A stretch of 64,000 nt of DNA from Cristatella mucedo. Lineage: Eukaryota > Bryozoa > Phylactolaemata > Cristatellidae. The stretch covers positions 850,140 to 914,139 of the forward strand of contig WPIO01000145.1 in assembly GCA_009760855.2 (NCBI GenBank), read 5' to 3'. Below are positions 1 to 11,127 of the stretch, one piece after another; within the stretch, counting starts at the first letter, position 1; each line of letters starts with the position of its first letter. Below the pieces are notes generated by a model, which saw nothing but the letters and a program-made list of their open reading frames with translations, had not been told where the DNA came from and did not search any database. The translations under genes were made by a program, and so were the position numbers.

Positions 1-644
1 GTTTATTTGTTTGCAACTAAGGAGGCTTTCTTTGTATTCGCTCACCAAGAAGAATTCCAAAGAATTCCGGTGTTCATAGAAGTGACTTGGCTTTTCATTT
101 GGCATATGCTGGAATATAATGGTGGAAATTCAAACAAATGATGCTAATTGTTGTGACGTCACTTTGGCCAGCTCTATCACTGCCCTATTGAAAAAACAAA
201 GCGTCCAATGCTGTCCGGGCTGCGCGAGGGCCTTGCCTATGATCATTTTGCTGCCTTCAGGTGCAGTATTTCAGAGCCTCAAGCTGCCAAGTGTGAACTC
301 AAACGCTGAGGTCAGTGCCTGAATTCTGAGGCCGTAAACCCTAAACTCGACCAAAAAGTGTGACCATCAGCAAGCATTAACGCATAAATGCCACTGTCAC
401 TAACACATCTAACGGTTAACATAACTGGATCTCAGAGATATTTGATCACTTTAGAACGACGCTGCGAGATGACTGACCTCTGCAGAGGTGCCCAGCAGAG
501 GAGGAATTTGAGGCTTGGCTTTGACTTTCGCAGGGGGGGGGGGTGGGGTGGTTGAGTATGGATGTTCGATCTAGAAGGGCAGGGAGTGTACCTGCTGCTT
601 GGGGATATTACCACTAATCATTTGGTAATGCTTTCTCGACAGCA

Positions 645-720
645 TCTGGAAAGTGCCTAGAGAGAGATTCAGTTGTCTGTTGGCGCTAAACAATCACATT
701 GTTATCATTATAGTTAAAAA
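645..720 (+). mobile_element. LINE family B 3' end (or SINE tail) fragment
   Basis: GAAAGTGCCTAGAGAGAGATT followed by GGCGCTAAACAATCACATTG and TTATCATTAT matches the last ~70 bases of family B (GTGCCTAGAAAGAGATTGAG ... GGCGCTTTATCAAGTGCATT). Nothing upstream is recognisable. Confidence 0.5.
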
Positions 721-2060
721 GCGGGAATGCTTTACGACATCGACGTAAACTCAATATTATTTTCATAAGCGTCGAGTCACATTACCGCACTTTATTAAGC
801 CAAGGTCAATACTCTTTAAACACAATTCGAATATGTTCAAGTAGCCTCAGTTGATCGAATTACCTGCCAGAAAGATACCCAGTAATATTAATTGAATAGT
901 CTCTAACTAATTTATTTATTAAGTGGCCATTAGAGTAAGCTATAAGCAAAATAGATGGATTGTGTGTGTTTTCGTATCCTAAATTGCAATACCATCAGTA
1001 AATCTTACCCATTATAAACAGTGAGCCTCAGTTAAAAAAATCAGTTTAAGTTTAAAATTTATTTTACCCAGAAGTGTTTTACCGATTAAACTGTAGAGTC
1101 TGTCACTGCAAACACAGGGAGCGTGGTGCATGATAGCTGAAGCTCTAAATTTGCTAAAATTGCCCAGCTAAATTACTTATTTGGGTGCAAGTGCATCTAT
1201 TTCATAAAACAAAGCAAAAAGAGATCTGGTTGAAATTTGTAAATAGTTGCGTTCAAGAACAGGAATGAGGTGAAAGCACAATGTGTTCAGTCTGATGCTA
1301 TCCTGGCTTGTCTCAGGGGTAACGGGCTCTGCTTTGAACCAAAATGTTGTACACTCAAGCCCTGCGGTATATTTACAACAACGAGATATAGATGAAACTG
1401 TCTATACAAGCTATACATCTGAGTTGTAAATATTAGTTAAGCTGGTAAGTAAGACGGTTTGGACCGAAACCATGAACAACTTAGGCGAAAGGGTTGCGAT
1501 TTTTGTGCTTAGGAGTACAGAATGGTCGCTGTGAGTAGAGCCCAGTCTCACTTGTAAGGGGTCGAACATGCCCCGATTATGTACGTGGACCTTGTTAAAA
1601 CAGTGATTGAGGATTTGAAGGATAATGGTTGAGAAATGGATAATGGCTTGGAAGTTGGGTTAAAAGAAGAAGAAATCCTAGTCCCTCAGCTACAGCGTAA
1701 GCGGTGAAACTATCGACAAGACTGAGACACTGAGAGAGGAAGAGATAGGGCTCGCGGTTTTGAGCGTGCGAGTGAGAACAGAACAGGGAGATAGTGATCG
1801 GCTGTCTCCATGTTGAACTTCTAGGAGCCTGCTGGATTGGACAAGCAAATAAATTGCGAATACATCGTTAAATCCTACTACGAACGGTACTCTAAGCTTA
1901 AACGAGATATGTAGCAGATACCTAAAATAGTACTTTTTTCATGCAGCCTCTCAAAGAAGTCTGGCTTGAATGCTTAGCTTTAAACACTTTCGGTTCTTTG
2001 GAATTTTGGTTTAAACCAGGGAAGCTATTGAACTGTATAATACAAGCAAGTGCTGTATGA
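721..2060. other. No gene seen
   Basis: AT-rich sequence with short chance frames only. Nothing recognised between the LINE tail at 645-720 and the pentamer repeat at 2,062. Confidence 0.6.
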
Positions 2061-2061
2061 A

Positions 2062-2132
2062 AGGAGAAAATGGAATGAAATGAAATTAAATGGAAATGGA
2101 TGAAATGGAATGGAATGGAATGAAATGGAGCA
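2062..2132 (+). repeat. Degenerate GGAAT/GAAAT pentamer repeat
   Basis: About 70 bases of ATGGA, ATGAA and AATGG units in irregular tandem. No coding meaning is expected although an ORF runs through on the other strand. Confidence 0.7.
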
Positions 2133-2464
2133 TTTCCGTATGTGTTATTAATAAATTTATTATAGATTAAGTTTGAGGCAGCCAGCAATACGTCATAAGT
2201 ATTCTCATAGTGATCGTGAGATAGTATAGATTTAGTTTCACATGCTTATTGGTTAAAAGTGTCTAGTTTTTTTTGTAAAAGGCCAGATTACCGGTACCAT
2301 TTCTTGAAACAGGTAAAGACAAACTAATTAAAGAAACTTATTTGAATAGCTGCAGAAAAATCCCCTGTTACCACCTGGCTTGCAAGAATTGCCTGCAGTA
2401 GGAAATGCCCACGCGATTCAAATAGTCCAATCAAAGCACATTTACCCAGAAAATACTAGCTGAT

Positions 2465-2632
2465 TTAACAGCCTAATTTGTAAAGCAGCATGAGATCCTT
2501 TACCGCTATCACTATCACTTGCAGCTGCAATAACGGATCGCCTACCACAGGATTCTAACCCACCATCCCGGGACCGAGGTTGTGATAAGTAACCGAGTTA
2601 CCTAGTGTGCCATTACGGCTCACCTACCAGCA
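2465..2632 (-). mobile_element. tRNA-derived SINE (family S)
   Basis: The minus strand starts GGTGAGCCGTAATGGCACAC, continues with an A-box-like TAGGTAACTCGG and a B-box-like GGTGGGTTAGAATCC, and ends GGCTGTTAAATCAGCTAG. Start and end match the copies at 8.4 and 47.2 kb. Confidence 0.7.
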
Positions 2633-2654
2633 ATACCCATGGCTGGCACTGTTC

Positions 2655-3956
2655 AAATAATAAAAATAACAAAAATAATAGTAATGCATTTGATATAGCG
2701 ACATTAGAGAAATCGATCTCTTTCTAGGCAATTTAGGTTTGATGCAAAGGAAGCTCAATCGAATGGCTAGTTAAAGCATGCTCAATAGACAACATGAATA
2801 ACATGGTTAGGGGTGACGTGCACAGGGTCAGCAGGCAAATAGGGTTAGTGGCAGCATGCACAGCGTCAGCACGTATAAGCATACAAAGGACGAACCACAG
2901 GGACCCTCTAAATGCTGTGATAAACCAATGCGTTTTTAATTTCTTTTTAAATCTGCAAACGTCAGGAGATGTCGTGAAGCAAGTCGGGAGTGAGTTCCAG
3001 GTTTTGGGTGCATACAAACTAGAGGCATGATTTCCAAAGGAAATTTTGAGATGTGTACAAGGTATAGGTAAACAGTTAGGTTCCGAAAGGCTTATGGTTA
3101 GATGCTTGGCGTGGTAATGCCTGGCCATGTAACTGAAAGTAATTAGACTTGACTGTGGATATGATATGGGCGTCTAACGAACGGTCGCCCCGGAAAATAA
3201 CACCTAGGTTTCCAGCAGCCTCAACAGGAGAGATACTGAAGAAGCCAATTTTGAGCATAAGTCGCTCCAATTCCTGAATAACACTTGGTTTGCTCACAAG
3301 TAGTAAGTTACTTTTATCATCATTCTATTCAAGAAAGTTAGCTGCCATCTATTTGGGGATGTCATCACAACATGCAGCAAGAGAGTTGAGAGAATTCGAC
3401 GTGCTGTAGGGCTGTGAGGGATTTAAGCAAACGAACAACCGAGTGTCATCTGCACCAAAGTGAAAGTCTAGATTTTCCCTGGCAATGCCATCTGCGAGTG
3501 GGAGAGTATGAACCGTGAAATGAACGAGACCAAGCACCGATCTCCGAGGTAACCCAGGTTTTAAAGGTATTTTGGATGATCTTCGTCAATTCACATCAAT
3601 ACTCCGGATTCTCCCACCAAAATAGGACCCGTACTCTTGCAGGGCAATGCATTTGACGCCGAGGCGAGATGAGATATGCTCAAGAAAGACTTCAAGATAA
3701 ATGGGATCGAAAGCGGCAGAAAGATCGAGCGCAACAAGCAGCGAGACTCTAGCAAAGTCTGCATTCCTAAGTAGATCGTTGTACATCCGAAGCAACGCTG
3801 AATCTGTGGAGTGCTTAGCCCTAAAGCCAGACTGGAACTTACTAGCAAGGTTTGAAGTTTCTAAACATGAATTCAGCTGGCCTTCAACGACTCGTTTCAT
3901 TGTTTTTGTTAGGAGGGCTAGAGGAGATACTGGGAGGAAGATGCTCAAGTTCTCAT
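2655..3956 (-). mobile_element. LINE family B copy, 3' part (interrupted element)
   Basis: Reading the minus strand from 3,956: LSIFLPVSPLALLTKTMKR, FQSGFRAKHSTDSALL, VALDLSAAFD, LEHISSRLG, a decayed YADD region (FGADDTRLF), KPSVIQELERL, NLGV, then a deletion that joins the HIISTVKS block to the HAKHLTISLSE block, and finally KTWNSLPTC and a 3' UTR ending in AATAATAA-type tail at about 2,655. Stops and shifts are frequent. It is the downstream half of the element whose upstream half lies at 6,016-6,560. Confidence 0.75.
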
Positions 3957-5287
3957 GATCACCAAGTTCTCTTAGAGCACATCTCATCTCGTCAAGGCAT
4001 CACTAGCACTGCTCTGCACCAGCTCAGGTCCTATCTCAGTGAGAGACACCAGAATACTGATGTGAATAGACAAAGATCCTCCTAGGTACCTCTGAAATAT
4101 GGGGTACCTCAGGGCTCCATGCTAGGTCCGGTTCTTTTCATGGTTTATACTCTCGCTCTAGCTGATGTGATTGCCAAGCACAACCTAGGCTTTCACTTCT
4201 TTGTGGATGACACTCAGTTGTACCTGTGTTTTGATCCTTCTCAGCCTTCGGGCACCTCAAATTTTCTCAACTCACTTGCTGCATGTATTCATGTCATCCG
4301 CACATGAATGGCAGCCACTTTTCTAAAACTAAACAATGGTAAAAATAACTTACTAGTTATGGGAAAACCCAGTTTGATTCAGAAATTTGAAAGGCTGACG
4401 CTCAAAAATGGCTCTGTCAGCATATCTCCCTTTGAATCAACTCGAAATCTAGGTGTCATGTTCCAAATTGACCTCTCGTATGACGACCATATCAGCTCCA
4501 TAGTCAAGTCTGCATACTCTCAGCTACATAACATTGGTAAAATTCAGGCTTTTTTAGGAAAGCATACCACGTCTAAGTTGGTCCATGCATATGTGACATC
4601 CCGTCTTGACTTCTGAAACTCACTGCTTGCTGGCCTATCGGCATGTGCAATCAGGCGATTACAGATGGTGCAAAACTCCGCAGCTCTGCTTATCCACCGT
4701 GAGCGTCGCAGTTGCCACATCACACCACTTCTCACCGACCTGCACTGGCTACCGGTCAAGCAACGGATCGAGTTTAAGGTTTTGTCGCTCACTTTTAGGT
4801 CACTTCATTGTTTGGCTCTACCCTATCTCTCAGATCTATTCCCCCACTAGGCCAAGCATCGTACCACCCACTTTTCGGAATCCAAAAGTTTACGAATACC
4901 TCGTAAAAACTTCAAATCCTTTGGAGACCATGCATTTAGTTCGTATTCTCCCAAAGCCGGGAGATCCCTCCCGACTTGTGCCAGAACATCCCATGACTCG
5001 AACAGATTTAAAAAGAACTTAAACACACACCTATTTAGGACAGCGTTTAGTGGGTCCCTGTGATTCGTCCTTCATGTGGTTATGCTTGCTGACACTGCGC
5101 ATGCTGCCACTAACCACATTTGGATGCTGACCCTGTGCGTGTCACCCCTAACCATGTTATTCATGTGCATCAAGCATGATATTACTCACTATTCAAAAGC
5201 GGTTCCGTTTGCAGCAAATGTGAAGCGCCTAGAAATAGATTGAGTTCTCCCAGGGCGCTTTATAAAGTGCATTATTGTTTTTATTAT
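3957..5287 (+). mobile_element. LINE family B copy, 5'-truncated, inserted in an older copy
   Basis: The plus-strand copy begins inside the RT domain at DHQVLLEHISSRQG and proceeds through YGVPQGSMLGPVLF, FFVDDTQLY (YADD-like, Ala to Val), [64 protein letters not shown], and the 3' UTR ending CGCTTTATAAAGTGCATTATT and a TTATTATTA tail. A few stops interrupt it (for example TGA where Cys is expected after SRLDF). It lies head to head with the minus-strand half of the older element. Confidence 0.82.
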
Positions 5288-6015
5288 TACGTCTAAGTTG
5301 GTCCATGGATTTGTGACGTCCCGTCTGGAATTTTGTAACTCACTGCTTTCTTACCTACCGGCATGTGCAATCAGGTGATTACAACTGGTGCAAAACTCTG
5401 AAGCTATTTATGTCTATCGTGAGCCTCACAGTTGCCACACCATACCACTTCTCACCGACCTGCACTGGCTACCAGCCAAGCAACGGATTGACTTCAATGT
5501 TTTTTCGCTCGGTTTTAGATTAGTTCATTTTTTGGCTCCAGCCTATTTCTCAGATCTACTCCCCCACCAAGCCAAGCATCGCACCACCAGCTTTTCGGAA
5601 TCAGAAAGTTTACCAATACCTCGTACAAACGTTAAAACCTTTAGCGACCGTGCATTTAGTTCGTATGCTGGCAAAGCCTGAAACTAACTCCCGACTTGCG
5701 TCCGAACATCCCTGACTTGACCGCATTTAACAAGAACTTAAAGGCACACCTATTTAGGACAGCATTTAGTGGGTCCCAGTGATTCGTCCTTCACGTGCTT
5801 ACGTGTGCTGACACTGTGCATTCTACCACTAACCACACTTGCATGCTAACCCGGCGCACATCACCTCTAACCATCGTATTTATGTTGCTTATTAAGCGCG
5901 GCATTACTCGCCATTCAATTGCGTTACTCTTCGCAGCAAGTGTAAAGCCCCTAGACAGACATGGAGTTTTCTGAGGGCGCTTTATCAAGTGCATGATTAT
6001 TACTACTAATATTAT
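5288..6015 (+). mobile_element. LINE family B copy, strongly 5'-truncated, tandem to preceding copy
   Basis: This copy starts directly after the TTATTATTA tail of the previous copy, at the codons for SKLVHGFVTSRLEF, and runs through SCHTIPLLTDLHWLPAKQRI, PAYFSDLLPHQAKHRTT, and the 3' UTR to a TTATTACTACTAATATTA tail at about 6,015. It repeats 4,566-5,287 of the preceding copy in direct orientation with many substitutions. Confidence 0.8.
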
Positions 6016-6560
6016 AGTCTAGTGTTTTTTTTGAGTAGTGGCCTGACTACAGGGATAGGAACTGAAGCGAATGTCATATTTACGATGTTAGTTATGCATG
6101 TCAGCAGCAGATCAATGCAGCATGGAGGCAGAATAGAGGGAATAGCGTCCAGAGGACTAGCTGTCTTCTTTGCTCAGGATATGAACTTCAGGACGGGGTC
6201 ACTAGTGAACTTCTTAAGTGTAGACATTGTGATGCTGCATGGAATTGAGTAACACAATTTAAGGGAAGTTCTGCCATCCTAGGGAAGGACTTCTTGATCT
6301 TTTCTCTCTTTTTTTGGCAAAGAACCTAGAGAAGCAATAAGCTAGATTATTACAGGGAACACTAGGTAAGGAGTTAAGGTGGGAGCGGTTAAGGAGGTGG
6401 TTGATCGTAGACATCAGCATTTTAGGATTAAGCATCTGTGATTCAAGAATGTTTTTATAGAAGGTAGAAATGGCCTTTGCAAGCATCAATTGGTCCTATC
6501 TACAGTAGTCCTTGTATGCCTGTAGATGGACAGTCATTCAATAGTGACTTCACGTGTGCT
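6016..6560 (-). mobile_element. LINE family B copy, endonuclease-RT linker part (interrupted element)
   Basis: The minus strand encodes KAISTFYKNILESQMLN, then a TINHLLNRSHLNSLP block, then PVLKFIS and a block up to FASVPIPVVRPLLKK near 6,030. This is the linker before the RT in L2/CR1 elements, with the characteristic IVN-x(n)-P-x-PLLKK end. The next expected residues (ENLSIFLPVSPLA) are found at 3,956 on the same strand. The two parts are therefore one element split by the plus-strand insertion at 3,957-6,015. Confidence 0.72.
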
Positions 6561-7929
6561 TGTGCACGCCAGGGCTCTAACCTACCTCATGCAGCTGATA
6601 ACGTTGTGGACTGACCATCTACAGACCAGCTTCTCCGAGTACGAATCTTACTGCAGAACGGTTATCACACATTTCCCAGTTTTTAAAGCCTGTTTACAAT
6701 GAATTTAACATGTACAAAATGTGTGTCCTAAAATTGGGAGTTTCTGATTGCAACGATTAGATCTGACAGCTTCCCCAGAGCAAGCGAACCCTCATGTGAC
6801 TTTTGGTGCATTAAACTGACCGACATACTGTATCAGCGAATAGTTTATTTTGGTAGTCGTCGCTATGAAGCTGGCATATGCTGCAAGCGTATTTAATGTT
6901 CTAATTAAGCAGCACGAGTAGTAGCAGAGGTGAAGATTGGTTTGCAGGCTGCTTAGTAAGGGTTTGGCAGTGTGCTCCCTACTCAGATGGGGCTGTTGCA
7001 TCTACAATTTAAAGTTGATTTGAACTGACAAAAAATAGTGGCGTATATTGATGACTAACAGACTAACAGGTGCTTAGTGATAAAGCAGACGAAATATGAA
7101 TACGGAATGGCTATAGTGAACAACCTGGCTGCCTGATCTCAAAGCCTGCACTGGTGATATGCACTACGAGTTGGACAATTAACGAGAAACCTGTAGCTCA
7201 AAATGCTTGAACGTTAAGAGAAAGTCTATCAGTACAATAAAATGTTAACGAATATCAAGTGTAGTACCGAATAAGAAAGAGGTTAAAGAGCTTCAAAGTA
7301 CAGTAGAACCTTGATTCATTGCTGCGGTGGCTAATATGAATAAAGGAATAGGTTGAAAGTTCTGGCACTTCAACGAGTACGGCAAAAAACGAAACGGAAA
7401 AGAATCAAAGAGGATACCGGTTTACTCCACCTAAGCGTGTATATGAATGAGTAAGCACAGTGAGCGGCTTCATTTAGATGAGGCAGGGTCAGCTAATAAA
7501 AAAGAGCTGTGATCTCATTCAAATAAGGCAGGGGCTTCTATCGCGTCAGCTGACAAGTCCACGGTGATCAAACTACTCATCAAGAAATGAAAATAACAGC
7601 ACAAATAAAATCAGAAGCGGTTGGAAGCGCTTCTAATTATCATTATACTCAAAGGAAATCTCGGAGTTCCAGTAAGATTTCGCAGACGACAGTATTAGCT
7701 GTAGACATGTTCGTATGTTCAAGCCGATAGCCGAATTCGAAAAGGGTGACTAGCTGTGATTTAGGGCTCTGGTCGAAACCAGATAATTAAGTAATAACGA
7801 AAAGCTCACATCTTTCTTGAGTCAATAATTGTAAATCTATCTGACTGTTTAACTGTACTTCTAAGATAGTGCCTCCGACATGCAGCCGAATGGTTTACTA
7901 AATACCCAATTGAACCTCTTTGCAATTAA
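6561..7929. other. No gene seen
   Basis: No recognised coding text. CAGTAGAACCTTGATTC at about 7,304 resembles a mariner-type transposon terminus, but no partner end was found. Confidence 0.5.
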
Positions 7930-8217
7930 AAGTACTATTCTAAGAATGATTTTCCTCTGGAGCTTCCGAATGAATCGCAGGGAGTCCCCAAGCCAGAAGA
8001 GACTGTTATTCAGCTACTGCTAAGTATTTACGAAGATGTGGTTGAATATTTCGTCGCGTTAGTTGCTAATCCTGTGGAGGATGTGTTTGACTACAGTGCC
8101 GTACTAATTGCTGATCCTGCAAACACTGCCCGGCTGAATATATTGATGTGCCAAATTGATGTATTAAAAGCGTTGACGAGCATAGGGAAGTTTCCTCATA
8201 ACAAGAAAAAGCAATGA
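7930..8217 (+). CDS. Unidentified open frame, possible exon or element fragment
   Basis: An uninterrupted frame of about 94 codons runs from just after a TAA to a TGA at 8,215. It has no ATG near its start. It reads like real protein: acidic, with ETVIQLLLSIYEDVVEYF, VALVANPVEDVFDYSAV and IGKFPHNKKKQ at the end. I do not recognise the family. It lies 0.2 kb upstream of a SINE and could be an exon, or part of a decayed transposon. Confidence 0.3.
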   Translation, partial: KYYSKNDFPLELPNESQGVPKPEETVIQLLLSIYEDVVEYFVALVANPVEDVFDYSAVLIADPANTARLNILMCQIDVLKALTSIGKFPHNKKKQ

Positions 8218-8429
8218 GGCGAGTTGTCTACATTGCTTCAAGAACCTTAGGTCCCGGAGAGATAGGCGAAGGGAACGCGTTCAATTCGAGAACAGTCCAT
8301 GCTGCTGCATAAAATAAAAAGGCAGTTTTTGTAGTCTCCGCCTCTGACATTTATGTTAAAGCGCGTTGAAGGATCCGGCAGTTCAATCGACCCGATGACA
8401 GCTATATTGCCAACCCTCAACTCACTCAA

Positions 8430-8600
8430 CTAGCTGATTAAACAGCCTCCTTTTGTATAGCGACAGAAGAGCCTTTACGGCTATCACCACTGCATGCAGT
8501 GGTGATAAAGGATCACCCGCCGCAAGAATCGAACCCACGACCTCAGGACCGAGGTCGTAAAAGCAATCGCCTTACCTAGTGTGCCATCACGTCTCACCTG
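8430..8600 (-). mobile_element. tRNA-derived SINE (family S), best copy
   Basis: The minus strand has GGTGAGACGTGATGGCACAC, A box CTAGGTAAGGCG, a perfect ACGACCTCGGTCCTGAGGTCG stem, B box GTGGGTTCGATTC, and the 3' end GGAGGCTGTTTAATCAGC. It is about 170 bases long. The Pol III promoter boxes are typical, but the sequence does not fold as a functional tRNA gene with acceptor stem and is repeated elsewhere. Confidence 0.75.
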
Positions 8601-8979
8601 TTTCCAAGGCTGCATTCGGCCCTGGAAACAGGGTCAGCCAGCCTCGCTGTGGGTGTATACGTGCCAGTGCTTTAAGCGTCTGTTGTATGACGGTGGCTCT
8701 GGTGGCGGCTGTTCCTCTGGGAGTCTCATGGAGACACAGTAGGCGAACGTTCGCGGTAAATGAGACTCTCTTTTATTACTCGTAGCGGCACATACATGGG
8801 AGCCCAATCAATTGCAGCAGACGACACGAAATATAATCTGCATTAGTGGTCTGAAGCTTTGCTGCATCGATGGCTCAACTATTGGCCACAGGTGAGGCAT
8901 GTACGTTAGTGTCCACGCGCTTGATTGATTACAACAGCAGAAGCCGCAGACGCACACAAGACGTCTCTCTAGTCGCATC

Positions 8980-9870
8980 TTGCTGGGCGGCTCGGACGTC
9001 CTGGTGGTCTCGACTGACCCCGATGAGATGGAGCACTCGTCCGTGCCTCGAGTTGCCATTTCAAAACTGCGACAGTTTGCCAGGTTGACACAAAGCCGGG
9101 CTTGGGCTGCCCAGCCTGCACAGGGCAGGGTCAGCCGTTGCCTGGCCACGGACAGGTTGGCGACCCAGGTTCGCGACCAGGCAGCCACTTTCAGACCGTG
9201 GGTCTTGGATGGTCGTTTCGGGCCTGGTGGTTCGTTCACCGGGCTCGCCTTGACGTTCTGCTGGAGGGCACAGCTAGATCATACCGGAAACGGCCACCAA
9301 CTGCCGCCTTTGCCACACTGAGGCAGAGATAGGCAGCCACGTTTTAAGCTACTGCCGGCCGATGCTGCCAGCAATAACTGCTCGCCACAACCTGGTTCTG
9401 GGTCGCCTAATCGGGGCTCTTCCAGCCACTACGCTCTCCTGCCTTTCGGCATGTCGCACCTTCCTGCTCGCCGGCGATCCGGCTTTTTAGCCGGACCTGG
9501 TCAGCGACGACGGCACGGAAGCTGTCATAGTTGATGTAACGGTGCCGTTTGACGGCAGCAAGGATGCCCTGGTGGTGACGGCCCGAAAAAGCTTGATAAG
9601 TACGAGGCCATAGCCCGGTCTTTCCTGACCGCTGGCTACCGGTCTGTGGTGGTGAAGTCCTTCGTGGTCAGTCCCCTTGGCAGCTAGTGGCCGGATAATG
9701 AAACCTGCCTGGCCGACCTCGACATTTCGCGAAAGGAGCGAACGGCGTTGTGGTGGCACTGCTGTCCGGACGCCATTTCTTTCACGGAAGCCTTGCGGTC
9801 CCTATTCCTGAACCGGGAGGCGCAGGTAGCCCTCACGGCTCCTGCAGGGCTAGGTTCCTCCGGCTAAGGT
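8980..9870 (+). mobile_element. LINE family C (R2/NeSL-like, RLE type) C-terminal remnant
   Basis: This is GC-rich sequence in an AT-rich setting. FVHRARLDVLLEG at 9,231 is followed by a CCHC knuckle, C-R-L-C-x8-H-x4-C, at 9,302-9,355, then ARHNLVLGRLIGAL, PDLV at 9,491, VDVTVPFD at 9,530-9,553 and DALVV. After a frameshift come KYEAIARSFLTAGYRSVVV and [21 protein letters not shown] followed by PD...(V)DVTVPF is the signature of restriction-like endonuclease LINEs (R2/R4/NeSL group). Stops at 9,488 and about 9,685 and a frameshift show it is dead. The 5' limit is uncertain. Confidence 0.7.
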
Positions 9871-9920
9871 ACAGCGATTTTTTAAAATATTTGAAATTTA
9901 AGATCCTCTCTCTCTCTCAC

Positions 9921-10076
<156 letters not shown>

Positions 10077-10860
10077 CATCGGGGACAGCTCTCAGGTTAG
10101 CCGTGATACTAGCCCTTGACTTAGTTGGCCTTACTAGGACACTTGGAGTAAACCTTAGCAGGTGGACTAGCCGAGTTGAATTGGTTAGGAGATGCATTTG
10201 TCAACCAGGAGCCTGAGAGAGGTTTCAGTCTGACAGTGAGAGATCCGCTCAAGTTAGAAGGGAGATTTGGTCAGGCAAGGAGCGGTCAGGATGTGGACCG
10301 ACTACCATAATCTATTAGACAAAGAGCAGAGCGAAAGAATGGCAATCTGGTGCAGGAGTCATGTAATTAATTCTGTAGTTGATGAGAGACTACGCCTCGA
10401 GAACACGCGAGTTGAACCTACGGTGACGAGCAGCTAAGTGCAACTGAGTTGAGTTCAAAACGCTGTATTTTTTAGAGCAGCTATCTCAAAATAGACGATT
10501 AATTGCGATTCTGCTTGTGGAAATTCGGTAACCGTGGTTACCGCCATAGGCTCAATATTACGCCTACAAATTCATTTACACAGTACACCGGTATGCGGCT
10601 CCATCGGCTGAGTGACAATTTAAAGCCGAGGTTTTATAGCTCCGAGTTGATCGCTATAGGTTAGATTATTTAGGTAGGTCAAATTGATCAGAGCAGGTAA
10701 CCCATAGCCCAAGGATTACCGGATTGTCTCTCCCACGTGGCGAAATAATGTTTAGGCGCTCAGTCCAGCAACAGCCGATCACTCTCTAGTGCCAGGAGAT
10801 CAAGGCACTTTAGTTGGCAGGAAAACTGTCAAATTATCCCTTAACTTAAGCTCTGTCTGC

Positions 10861-10960
10861 CGAGAGCGACAGAGAGCGACAGAGAGCGACAGAGAGCGAC
10901 AGAGAGCGACAGAGAGCGACAGAGAGCGACAGAGAGCGACAGAGAGCGACAGAGAGCGAC
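10861..10960 (+). repeat. 10-base minisatellite, AGAGAGCGAC x 10
   Basis: Ten tandem units, identical except for the first base pair of the first one. The open frame through it is a consequence of the repeat. Confidence 0.96.
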
Positions 10961-11127
10961 TAGCTTTGGGAAAAACAGCAGCAACATTTACTTCGGTCTG
11001 GGAAAGCCTATCCAGCCTTACACTAAGGCAAAGATTCAGAGTTTAAACCACCTCTACCTCTCGTAGGTTCACTTACACCTACAATTTATACGACGACCAG
11101 CACTAGGGTATGTAACAGCATTTTCTT

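Noticed and set aside
119-322. 67-codon Cys-containing frame at the left edge
   Set aside because: Short, no domain pattern, length compatible with chance.
3586-4307. Twin-priming (5' inversion) of a single LINE insertion
   Set aside because: Both the minus and plus parts carry their own 3' ends and tails, and the minus frame continues at 6,016, so nested insertion fits better.
7304-7420. Mariner-like terminal inverted repeat (CAGTAGAACCTTGATTC)
   Set aside because: Only one end is visible and no transposase or matching opposite end was found.
8520-8600. Functional tRNA gene
   Set aside because: A and B boxes are present, but the same unit is repeated across the window with a common non-tRNA 3' part, so it is a SINE.
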